Below, one piece after another: positions 12,565 to 22,345 of a stretch of DNA of 64,000 bases. The DNA lies in contig JAFREQ010000165.1 in the NCBI GenBank assembly GCA_025331565.1, positions 1,116,001-1,180,000 of the forward strand, read 5' to 3'. Position 1 is the first letter of the stretch, and the number at the start of each line of letters is the position of its first letter. The notes beneath the pieces were generated by a model that was not told the DNA's origin, did no database searches, and saw only the letters and a list, made by a program, of their open reading frames with translations. The translations under genes were made by a program, and so were the position numbers. The DNA comes from Holacanthus passer. Lineage: Eukaryota; Chordata; Actinopteri; Pomacanthidae.

Positions 12565-14240
12565 ATGACACAGACCCGAGGTGGGAGCGAAGACACCATC
12601 ATCTTCCTGCTTCACTGTGTCTCTGCTCACCTGGACGAGCCGGGCAGTACTGTGAGAGTCATGTTCATCGGGCCTGCCCTGCTGGGGAGCAAGCTGACAG
12701 CATGCACACACTCCTCCAGAGTCCTGGGTTGTGGACTATCTGACTGGTCAGTCACAGTATGTTAGACTGCAAGCCTGTGTGTCTGACACTGTGGTGAGTA
12801 ACACAGGGAAGGTCCCATCACCCTTTCTGTTCACCCTCCACACCTCAGACTTCAGATACAACTCCAAGTCCTGCCACCTGCAGAATTTCTCAGACAACAG
12901 CAAATGTGGGCTGCATTAGTGCATCAGTGAGGAGGCTGGGTACAGTGCCCCAGTGGACGCTGAGTGATGTAGGCTGAATCACCTGCAGCTCAACACTGGT
13001 ATGACGAAGGAGTCGGTGGTGGACTTCAATAGATGGAAAACACCTCTTACTCCATCCAGGGGGTGGATGTCGACAGGACTACAAGTACCTGGGAACACAC
13101 CTGGATAGCAAGGTGGACTGGGAAAAGAACACAGAGGCTGTGCACAACAAGGGCCAGAGTCGTTATCCGGTTATATCCACGGGCACCATGGATCGGGCAG
13201 GCCATAAAAATTAACATGCTGATTAATAGCGGAAGGGTTGCTATTAAAAAAAAAAACAACTTCTTTTTTTGCGTTAAATACCTGCAGTAGTCCCCAGCAG
13301 TACACAGGGACCACTAGAGGTGGAGTGAAATGTTCATGCCTGTGTGGTACTCTAAATCGCAGAAAATAATTTGTTTGGGAGGCCGCAGGTGGATGATTTA
13401 CACGTACATGTGGATTCAGATGATGTCAGAGCCAATTATCGCATCACTACTATGGAGACTCCAGTCATTCAATTTCTGCAGTTCCATGTGGAGGATACCA
13501 GTCTGTGGTAGCCAGTGCAATTGTCTTTGTTGTTGTCTGCTGAGACAGCAGGTTCAGGGGATTCGACGCCAATAGAATCAACAAGCTCATCAGGACGACC
13601 GGCTCTGTCCTGGGGGTGGAGCTCGATTCTTTAATGGTGGTGTCAGAGAGGAAGATGCTGTGCAAGGTGCGGAGTATCGTGGACAATGACGCTCACCCTC
13701 TCCATGATGTGCTGATCACACACAGGAGCACCTTCAGCAGTAGACTGTTACCACCATGACGCACCACAGAGCACCATGGGAAACCCAGTCTTCCTGTGCC
13801 AATCAACCTTTGCAGCTCATCTACCTCATGCAGGGAGATGGACAGCCGAGACACGGGGCGCTGAGGTGGCTCCAGCCTCAGCTCTGTTCTGCTCTGTTTG
13901 TTTAGTCTCTCGCTTTGGCTCTGCATCACTGTCTCTCTGTGGATTACAGTCATTACAACTCTCTGATTTATGGGATATTACATACAATATCATGTCATGA
14001 CATAATCATGAACATTCTAAATTAATAATATACACTTACTTGTACTTAAGATTTGTACAAACATAGCTATTTGCCACTTCTCCTTGTATCTATGATCCTT
14101 AATGTTAACCAGTTTATAGTTTTGGTATTGTGTATATTTTGTATTTGCACCTTATTGTTATTTTATGTTTAAACTCTTCCTACTTTGTGCTGCAACTGCT
14201 GCACATCAATTGCTAAGATCTATCTTATCTACTCTTATAT
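12565..14240 (+). mobile_element. Degenerate LINE (L2/CR1-like non-LTR retrotransposon), reverse transcriptase and 3' end
   Basis: Broken plus-strand frames give a recognisable reverse transcriptase. At 12,565-12,720 is a RGGSEDTIIFLLH-like segment with VRVMF. At 12,731-12,919 is YLTGQSQYVRLQ, then CVSDTVVSNTG, SPFLFTLHTSDF and FSDNS, the last standing where an active element has an F(S/A)DD catalytic box. After frameshifts come SIQGVDVD (13,055) and WRLQSFNFC (13,455). At 13,565-13,750 is NRINKLIR, GVELDSL, VVSERKML and DNDAHPLHDVL. The 3' end (14,190-14,240) has a TGCTGCAACTGCTGC-like stretch and a TATCTTATCT tail. Several stops and frameshifts plus the lost second Asp show a dead copy. The clade assignment is from motif style only. 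Confidence 0.85.
13165..13440. mobile_element. Probable insertion inside the LINE reverse transcriptase
   Basis: LINE-like coding sequence is collinear up to a KGQSR-type segment (about 13,145-13,165) and resumes at the WRLQSFN segment (about 13,445), where related elements have these parts nearly adjacent. The roughly 275 bases between do not translate to LINE protein and include an A-run at 13,244-13,255. No clear terminal repeats or target duplication were seen, so the inserted family is unassigned. Confidence 0.5.
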
Positions 14241-14469
14241 TGGTGTTAACTTCTCACTCACTCACTTCTAATGAAAATCCATCCCACAGACAGTATTCTT
14301 ATGATGTCAAATGACCTTTTGTGAAAATAGACCTCCTCAAGAACACGAGACCAGGGACTAATTTGTGATGTCAAGACCCTACAGCTGATCTATTCTGGTT
14401 TTCCTAACTTTAGGATGCCTAGGTTTAATTTTAGTGGTAAGTACTTGAAAGGACTCTTATAGGGCGTAC

Positions 14470-14590
14470 TGAAAGTAGTGGCCTCACTATTAATGATTGG
14501 TGTCTCGCACATACAGTACCATGTAAGTGCAACGTCCCAGGTTCGATACCTGCTGGGGACGTTTGTTACATCGCGCACATAACTTCTTAA
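14470..14590 (+). mobile_element. tRNA-derived SINE remnant
   Basis: A pol III B-box-like GGTTCGATACC lies at 14,540-14,550, in a context (ACGTCCCAGGTTCGATACC, then TGCTGGGGACGTTTGTTAC) typical of fish tRNA-related SINE heads. The A box is degraded (GTGGCCTCACTAT near 14,478), so it is not an intact tRNA gene. It lies just after the LINE remnant, but there is no evidence that the two inserted together. Confidence 0.5.
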
Positions 14591-16293
14591 GGCAACAGGC
14601 CTTTGAGACATGCTCAACACTATTTATTGCTTTTTACAGTCTGGGAACAACGTGCAACAACAACATTGCTCGGACAGTTTGAAAGAAAGACTAAAGTAAA
14701 ACATAAAAAAGTAACCACTATCTACTGTTCCGTTTTCCAGTGTGTTCATGGCGTTGAATGTGACACACCAGAAAAAGATAGAAAGGCAAACTCTACTACT
14801 GGCAGCAGGCAGGCAGCAGTATTTTAGCAGGTTTACCAGCATTTAAAAAGCCTGCATATACGCGCCAACTGTGGTGTAAAAATAGTATAAGTGTACTGTT
14901 TCATTTTTTTCCTTCTATTATGTTATTTTTGCATCGGATGAATCTAACACAGCATTTACATTCAAACATGTCAAAAACTTAACATACATAAATCATGAGA
15001 ATTAGTGGGGGCAAAGCTATCAATATCAGAGACTTCTCACACAGTACCTGCCTGTATTATAAAATCCATAGGTAGAAAGACGGTGCAGAATGCGTAAACA
15101 GTGAGCTGGGGTTTTTTTTTTCTCCGATGAACAGGTCACACAGAAAACCAGGAGTCAATAGTGCTTACACAGTGTTTAGCTTCATAAGCCCCAGTCTAAA
15201 CTCAGCAAGTGGCTTGGGTTATGCCCTGAAGGTCTTACCCAGTAGTTTATTGCACCTCTGTGTGCAGAGGTAGCAGGCTCTTATTATTCCGATCCACTTA
15301 TTAGACTGGTCCCTGGGTGTGGTGGCAAGCCCACTACTTTGCAATCTCTATCTCTCTGTAGATATATAACTCTCTAGATATATAATTCTCCCTGCCTCAG
15401 ACTCGCTGCCCTGGACTTTTTTTTTTTCCTCTTTCTCCCCTGACTCCATATGCCTAGGTATAGGAAGTGCTTACATTGGTTCTTTCTTTGTGCTGTAGTC
15501 AGCCTTAAGACAGAAACACAACACAAGCTAGATATAATATCTAGCAGAGCTGGGGTGATGAACGAGGGAGTATTGAAGGGATATAAATATTCTTTCTCTC
15601 TCCGTGACTATTTCTTCCACTCCCTGAGGGGCATATGGCAGGATTTAAAAAGGCAGGGGTCCACTATTGCTGCCCTAACTTCTTTTTTTATTTCTTTTAA
15701 TTCAGTCCTTTCTTCCCCACGTCTGTCACAATCTTGATGCTTAACTTTCTCTTAACTTTCTTCACATTTTCTCTATCAGACACAATTTTTTATCATTTTC
15801 TTCCACACACCAGGAAAATAAGAAAAAGGAAAATATCCTGTGCTTTCTTACACATGAAACTTTCTAGGGCATAAATAACAGTGGCCAAAAACTGCCACCA
15901 TCAGTGCTCTGGGGTCTGGCTCTGACAGTAATACCATTTTCTATCGGCATGATACAGCACACTTTTGCTGCAGTTTTGTGCTGTACTGTGCCGATCTGTA
16001 ATTTCACAGCAAACTCATGAAGCAAGATTACGAAGCCGACCCACTCTGCCCTCTAAGCAGAGCCAAATAGTGACTGTGCCAACAATCAACTGAACCTTAC
16101 TGTCAGAGAAATGATTTGCCAAAGATGTGTTTTCATACATACAAGAAAAGAAATTTAAAGTTAGATTTATGCTTAACGCAAGGGGTTAAAGAGAGTCACA
16201 ACATACATGACTATGATGTGGGTTTTGATTTATAGGGATTTTGACATGACTCCTTAATAAACGAGTATCATACGTGATGGTGGGAATACGAGA

Positions 16294-16326
16294 CCCAGCA
16301 CATGCAGTCACTGTGCATGTGCTGGG
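16294..16326. repeat. Perfect 13-bp inverted repeat (hairpin)
   Basis: CCCAGCACATGCA and TGCATGTGCTGGG are perfect reverse complements separated by a 7-base loop, GTCACTG. Pairing stops abruptly outside the 13 bp, so it is shorter than a microRNA precursor. Function unknown. Confidence 0.85.
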
Positions 16327-17223
16327 CAATAGGTGTGGCTGTTGTTGAGAGTTTTGTTCTCTCCTACATTTCTGCTCATAACAGATAGAAGCGCCAGTGC
16401 TTCTGATTGACCCCCCGTTTACTGTGCCTTCAGAGTTGTAATTAAGTCCATTTTTTTCCTTGCACTGTTAATACAAACTCAAAACTTCCTATTGCTCCTT
16501 CCTATAGAAGACTTATAGTGGTGTCTCCTTACTTCATATCTTTGTTAGAGTTCATTAAGACTTCCAGCAGTGTTTCAGTCTCATTTGAGTTTGGTACATA
16601 ACAAAGAAATTCTGAATCAACATTATGGAGTCAATTTATATTACATAGCTTAAAAGGGTTTTATACTGGAAGGCTTTTATTGCAAAGTACATGCTGACAA
16701 TGTTAAATTAGCCACCAAGGGCTATCTCCTCACTTGAAGGAAGTCAGTATTAAAATCTGCTTTAAAAAGTGTAGACAATGGGAGTAGACAAAAACACAGT
16801 TAGGCTCTTATCTGTTAGATGGTCAATAACACTATAAAAGAAGTCAACAGATATAAATCCAAATGCCAAAGTCAAGATGGCAGCAAAGATAGCAAACTTC
16901 AGTGGATCATAACATATCTGATATGGAATCTGCAGATGCTCCGGTTCAAGACGAGACCAAACGAACAACCGGGGAGGGGGGCAAAATGTGGCCTGCAACA
17001 AACCAGGTAAGGCTTGTTTTCAGCCTAGCCAACTGCCAGAAATGCCTCTTGCTGCATTGTCCCGAGCATAAATAAGATTTTAAACTGAAGCAGGTCCTGG
17101 AGCATACAGTCATGTCATAAATGTACACAAAATATTAGGCTGATGATGAGTATGCATGATGAGCAGCGGACAGACACACAGAAACACACAGAAACACACA
17201 CACACACAGTCTCATCTGCTTGC

Positions 17224-17262
17224 TCTCTCTCTGACCTCTCTCTCTCTCTCTCTCTCTCTTTC
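17224..17262 (+). repeat. (CT)n microsatellite next to imperfect (CA)n
   Basis: CT run with a short GAC interruption, preceded by ACACAGAAACAC-type imperfect CA repeats at 17,174-17,208. The minus-strand 162-codon frame here translates these repeats and is not a gene. Confidence 0.93.
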
Positions 17263-17757
17263 TCTACACTGCAAAGGAAGCCCAGACAGACTAAAACATT
17301 TAGTGCAGCAGTGAAAGAAAGACATGATCTCGTATGCCATGTAGCTGTTGTTCTAACCCTAATGAGTATGTAACTAGAGAACCAAGGACAGGAAAGAAGA
17401 CAAGAACAAACAAAGCTTTGAATACTGACTAAAGATTTAAATATCGATGCAACAAAGATTTCAATATTAAACTGTTTAGCAACAGCCTTAATTAACTTTC
17501 CTTTTAGCCCTACCCAGCCCCACAGTTTAGAACCAACGCTTGTGGTGGCCAGGGCAAGACGAAGGGCAGTGAGAGAGAGCAGAAGTTGCTGAGATGAATA
17601 CAAAATGCTGCTTCACCATTTTGTCCATTTCCAGCTAAATAAGATCTTCCTCCGCCTCCTCCACCTCCTCTGCCATGCCCCCAGGCAGGCAACTGGGAAA
17701 GAACATTTCTCACATTATAACCCCTCAATATCTCTCCTGTGGCTCATTGGAAGTATG

Positions 17758-17778
17758 TCTGTGTGTGTGTGTGTGTGT
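17758..17778 (+). repeat. (TG)n microsatellite
   Basis: Uninterrupted TG run of about 10 units. Confidence 0.95.
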
Positions 17779-18974
17779 TAGTTTAAGTATGTGTGGCTGG
17801 CTCCCGTCTGCTACCTGGTACAGAGTCACACTCAGATCTTCCAGAAAGGATGAAGCAAAGTTGAATCTAGGTGGACAAAATACTGAACTATAGACAGTGG
17901 CAATGTCAATTGAAAAGAAGCAAACTAATAATTGCGGGATACATTTCACCTGGGCGAGTGATTGAGAAATGCTATTTCTGTCACTCATATTTAGAGGTGT
18001 CCTTGAGACGGTCAGTGCCTAACAGCCGACTGTGGCTATAATGGGCAGCTCCCTGGTGTAATTTTGTGAATGTGAAGCAAGGCATTGCTGAAAATAAGCA
18101 CTGATGTCAGCAGACAGTCCCTGGGTAAAAAAAGGTAAAAAAAAAAATAGGAACTGAAGACAGTATTCATTAATAACTGTAAAAATGAAGTTTTAAACTC
18201 CTAATCTAACTGCTGAAGATTAGAGATGCTATGGTGAGGAATTTCCCCACTGGTTAATGAACTTGTGACAACAGTGGTTTTAGCAATTACACTAGACATT
18301 TTGCAAGATATTCATTGAGAGCACTTTGCAGCGGCAGCGTTTTTTTTTTTTTTTTCAGCTAAGACACTTGCTATCATACACAATATCCACATAATATCAT
18401 ACTGATATTGTGGTAATCATCCGGTACAGACAAGGATACTCAAAGACCAGCAGTATTAATTTCTCCTCCACTGTTGTTGTTCAGCACTTGTACATGTAGG
18501 ATGTAGAAAAACGCTCAGCATCTGGTAAAACTGTTGATGTTTGTAGCATTGCTTAAATATGCAGCTCTCACATTGCTCTCCACTGTATTAAACTTGTAAA
18601 TATAATGGTCCTTAAGTGATTTAACTTCCATCAGTTTGTTGAATTTTAATTTGCAAGACATAACTGGATATATACATACATGTTACATTTTCATAAATAA
18701 ATGGATTTAAATTTCTTGTAGCTTTACATAATCATTTAAACAGTCACTGACATAGTAGTAAGAAAAGGAATGTGGTAAAAGATGCTATTGTTTTAAAAAG
18801 TCACCTCAAGGTTAACTTTACAAGAAGTGAGAAATATGTGCTCATTTTTGCATATCTTCACTCAAATGGTTGTGACACGTTCATTATACATACACCTTGC
18901 AAGCCATCAACATTAGTGACAGAAAAGATGAAGTGTTTACAGCGAACTGTAGGGCAAATATGTCAGTCTCAATT

Positions 18975-19145
18975 ATATATTCATTCTCTTTCTCTCATTC
19001 AAATGCTCTTTCATCAGTGGTTAATCTGTCCATTTATTCATCCGTTTATTCTTCCACTCAGTCAGCACTTTCTTCATCCATTTGTTGACATATTCAATTT
19101 TTTTCATTCATTCAAATATTTGTTCATCTGTCATGAATTTGTTCA
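18975..19145 (+). repeat. Degenerate (ATTC/ATCC)n pyrimidine-biased repeat
   Basis: CATTCA, ATTCATC and TTCATTCATTC words recur across the block (for example 19,033-19,060 and 19,105-19,130), as in a decayed tetranucleotide satellite. Overlapping open frames of 63 and 136 codons are consequences of it. Confidence 0.5.
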
Positions 19146-19546
19146 TGCATTACTTTTAATCAATTTTCTATTCATATGCTAAGTCAGCTGAAAAGGAAGG
19201 AACAGATGAGATGGTGCGAGTAAAGTTACAACAGCTCTAAGACTTAGTTAAAAGTCCTTGGCCCATAACAAGATATTAAATCAAACTAAGGGTGTCCACT
19301 AAACACTGATGATTTGAGCACCGGATTGGTACCACATGTCCTAAGTTGAAGCATCACACCTTTTCTTCACACAATCACCGTGCACAGGATAACACCATGG
19401 CAGGCCACAGAGACTTATGAATGTACTATTGTCTCAAAATGATCTGCAACTGCAAAGCTAACTTTAGGAAGAAGGGTGATGGAAAAGGACAGCAACGAAG
19501 TGCAATGTGCACCTTGTTCCTTCAGTCTTTTCTAAACAGTCTGATC

Positions 19547-19715
19547 AGTGTTTCCCATACATTAATTTATTTATGGTGGCCCACCACAATATCAATGTTG
19601 ACTGCCACATGTTGTTTTTTTCTGTGAAATATTATTTCAAAGTACAGCAGCTTGCAGCGCATTGATTCACTCAGCCCCTCTTTGCTCCGCTCTCTCACTC
19701 ACAAACACACTGACA
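19547..19715 (+). repeat. Dispersed repeat R3 (fish DNA-element terminus)
   Basis: CAGTGTTTCCCATACATTAA, followed by GGTGGCCCACCACAATATCA and TGACTGCCACATG, resembles a transposon terminus common in teleosts. The right end was not located. Confidence 0.5.
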
Positions 19716-22113
19716 TTGGATCCATCTGTGAATAGACTCCTCTGAGTGCACACTCTAAATCAAAACATGATCATGCGTGGGAGGAAGGATTGTTGTTGGC
19801 TTTTACCTGCAGAGAACATGACTGGTCATATTCCTGAATAGAATCAATCCTCGAATAGTATCATGAACACCTCTGCACAAATTTGTCTAAAACTGATACA
19901 TTCATGTTAAATCTGATAGTTACCTATGTTCTTAACAAAAACCTGTCAATCTCAGAGACCCAGTTCTTCAAATAGGTTATTAGCAGGCATGTAAGGAGCC
20001 AAGCTATTATGGATAACTGTGGTCAAGTGAGCCATCATTTCTGAAAACCTGGTCAAGCCAGTCAAATAAATGTAATTAATTAATTTAAAAGATAAAATAT
20101 TTACTTCAGAGATGTGGTAGAGAAGAAGTGGAAAATTGCAGAAAATGAAAATACTCAATCAAAGTACAAGTACCTCAAAACTGTGAATAAGTGTATTACT
20201 TGAGTAAGTGTACTTAGTTACTTTCCACCACTGGTCATAAAGTACTTGGCAATTAAAAGATCTGCAATGGAGCACCTATTATATGGTATTATTTAATAAT
20301 AATTTAGGAAAGCATGGGTGTGCCTCCTTGCATATGCAGTTAAGGCAGGCGCTGTGTTGGACAATCGAATACATTGATTGATATCCTGATACATACTATG
20401 TAAAATGAACACTGAACTCTCTACTGTTAAAAATAAAATATTTGCTTTAGAAGCCTTTAAACACACTTATCTGTCCCTCCAACTAGATTTCCTGTATTAT
20501 TTCATTGTCTCACCATTAACAAAACATCTTTCCACTGATGCGGCCCCCTTAGTTGTTTTATCACAGGGCTGTTTCCAGTCTGAATACCCGCTAACAGTGC
20601 TTTCATGTGCCATGGGGGAGAGGTTCCCCACAGTATTTTAGGACTTTATTACCATATTGTGGTGAAGATGCACACTTATTATTTTACATGTGACTGTATG
20701 GAAATTTTTACATCACAAATTATGGTCATATTAGTTGCAAGTGAACACACTCAAACATGAGTCACACAGAGATAACATGAGACTTGACAAGTTTTTCAGT
20801 GTAGAACAACTGCTCTGTCAGTGAGCTGGACTGTAGAATATAGTTTGGCAAACTAATCTCAGTGTATGTACCTGAGATGGCTGAAAGCTCCAGAAAAGCT
20901 AATGAGTGAATCTCAAGTTAATAGTATTTTGTCAAACTACTATTGCACAGGACAGGACTTTCACACTCAAATGAATAGTATAGTATAGTAATAATGTTTT
21001 GTATGGTTAATAAAGAAATACATAATAAATAGCAGGAATGACATACAAACACACTATAAAGCACTATCATGTGAAAGTATACAGCAGCTTTGTTTTAAAT
21101 TGTTCTTAAGATTAACCATGTACAGCCATCACAAGTTGCACATTGCCCTCCCACCTTGGTAGGGTTACAGATTTCATTCTCTTTTAGGCCTCTCACACAA
21201 GAAACAGCTAGAAGCAAACCTATCGCCAATGCAGTTCATATGTGTCTCCAATTACTGTCATTTAACAGCAAATGGCTAATGTAATCAACAGCATATTTTA
21301 AGTCACTTCAGTCGATTCAACACAAATCAGGTGAACAGACCCTGCAAATTAGCAAACAGCCCCTTCACCTCAGTGGCAAATGACAGATGGAGCACACAAG
21401 CCACAAGCTCTTCATGCTCACTTCCGTTTCAGCTGAAACTTAAAACTGTCACCTTAGTAAAATACCAACATGGCAGTCTCATACACGAAACCAGCAGTGA
21501 CGTTAATTAAAGGCTGATCCGGTGCACTGCAATAATCGGAAGCAGCTAGCATGCAGCTCTCCATTGTGTTTTTTGTGTGATTTTCGCCAGCATCGTCTAA
21601 CGTCACGGTTAAGCTAGCGAGCAAGTGAAAGACAGCACGTCCTGCACTTAGGAATTTCAAAATAAAAACCCTCCTGTCGACAATGCAGCACTGCTTTTAA
21701 GTAATGAAGCCAACCTCAAGGTATTGTGATAGTGTCAATGTAAGCACGTAGGATATTTTATTAGTGCTCCGCGACCAAATCGACTACCTACAAAATACTG
21801 TATTTACACATTAGCTTAGCTACATTAGCTTGCTGTGCCTACTACAGCGAAACTTCATTACAGAGGAAAGAGCCAAGGACAAAACGTAAAAAATACAACT
21901 TGTAGGTAGTGGTTCTTCCATTTAAATCATACTAGTTGCGTTTATCGTTGACCAAAAACGAGATAACAGAGCGTCTCTCCGACAAACTTCCTGTCTCTTC
22001 TGACTGAACGACACCAGCTTCACGCGCACCGGCACATTCAACTTGCACCCTCCTTCCGTTAAACAGCGCAACAATATTCGCTGGAAAATACATTAAAGCG
22101 GTTGTAGCGTTAC
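19716..22113. other. tusc3 intron 1, donor-proximal part, no further exon
   Basis: It contains the R2 terminal fragment, otherwise AT-rich unique sequence, and CpG-richer DNA from about 21,930 up to the exon 1 donor. A 72-codon minus frame at 21,932-22,150 overlaps the exon in another frame and is a shadow. Confidence 0.6.
20148..20234 (-). repeat. Dispersed repeat R2, terminal fragment
   Basis: AATACTCAATCAAAGTACAA, GTACCTCAAAACTGTG, TTACTTGAGTAAGTGTACTT and AGTTACTTTCCACCACTG are the typical terminal block of the R2-type fish repeat, whose other end reads CAGTGGTGGAAAG-like. Strand is by convention. Confidence 0.6.
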
Positions 22114-22218
22114 CTCTTTCTTCTTTTGTCCTCCCCCGGGCGGCAGACATAGCAACAGAAGTAAGAACGCAGACAGGACCGGCAGGTTGGAGAAGGATTT
22201 AGCCCAAACAGACGCCAT
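22114..22218 (-). CDS. tusc3: tusc3 first coding exon (partial gene): signal peptide and mature N-terminus
   Basis: TUSC3 (N33/OST3A) is a subunit of the STT3B-type oligosaccharyltransferase in the ER membrane. Its lumenal thioredoxin-like domain assists N-glycosylation of cysteine-rich sites, and a role in magnesium transport has been proposed. The exon is 35 codons on the minus strand. It starts MASVWAKSF, has a hydrophobic core with LLLLLC at residues 19-24 (a clear signal peptide) and ends PPGGGQKKKE. In human TUSC3, as I recall it, the signal peptide is followed by LGGGQKKKE, with the thioredoxin-like domain beginning after it. A GT donor (GTAACG, minus sense) follows at 22,113 in phase 0. 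The thioredoxin domain, CxxC motif and four membrane segments lie in later exons, none of which I could see in the window. The paralogue magt1 has a similar QRKKE or QKKKE segment, but the GGG and the adjacent sgcz favour tusc3. The start is the first ATG of the signal-peptide frame. Other frames over this exon are shadows. Confidence 0.88.
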
Positions 22219-22345
22219 GACGGAAGGATGCTCTGACTGCGAGACACGTCTCCGCATAGGGATTGGATCCTGGGTCGGCCAATCAGCGGCAAGAGATTTA
22301 AAATGCGGAAGCTTCTGGGTTTAGTAGTTTTTTTCAACCTGACAG
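22219..22345 (-). promoter_or_regulatory. tusc3: Putative tusc3 core promoter with two CCAAT boxes
   Basis: Just upstream of the tusc3 ATG (minus sense) lie an NF-Y-like CCAAT motif (GCCAATCA on the plus strand, 22,278-22,285) and an opposite-facing ATTGG at 22,262-22,266. An AT-rich TTTAAA-type stretch is near 22,296-22,303. CpGs are locally frequent from about 21,930 to 22,260, unlike the surrounding AT-rich DNA. The boxes are only about 45-70 bases from the ATG, which suggests a very short 5' leader. The TSS itself cannot be placed from sequence. Confidence 0.55.

Larger units (their letters stand above)
14600..19546. other. tusc3 intron 1 sequence, no gene
   Basis: AT-rich unique sequence with pyrimidine stretches (15,415-15,440), the 16.3 kb hairpin, CA/CT/TG microsatellites and a T-run at 18,341-18,355. 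The block 18,000-18,140 is repeat-free and compositionally plain. No exon seen. Confidence 0.55.
1..22113 (-). other. tusc3: tusc3 intron 1 (5' part, continues beyond the window)
   Basis: Everything on the low-coordinate side of the tusc3 donor at 22,113 is inferred to be intron 1. I looked in the minus-strand translations for conserved TUSC3 stretches (the MNGDKF, NYSxIVMFTA and HIRGPPYAHKNP segments) and saw none, so exon 2 probably lies before position 1. The interval holds a hAT element, a LINE fragment, a SINE remnant, other repeats and modest numbers of microsatellites, listed separately. Confidence 0.7.

Noticed and set aside
14530..14560. Possible tRNA gene from the GGTTCGATACC B box
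   Set aside because: The A box and cloverleaf are not intact and the flanks match fish SINE heads better.
16762..17001. Hydrophobic minus-strand frame considered as a tusc3 transmembrane exon
   Set aside because: Its sequence does not match the conserved membrane segments or the HIRGPPYAHKNP motif, and no splice sites frame it.
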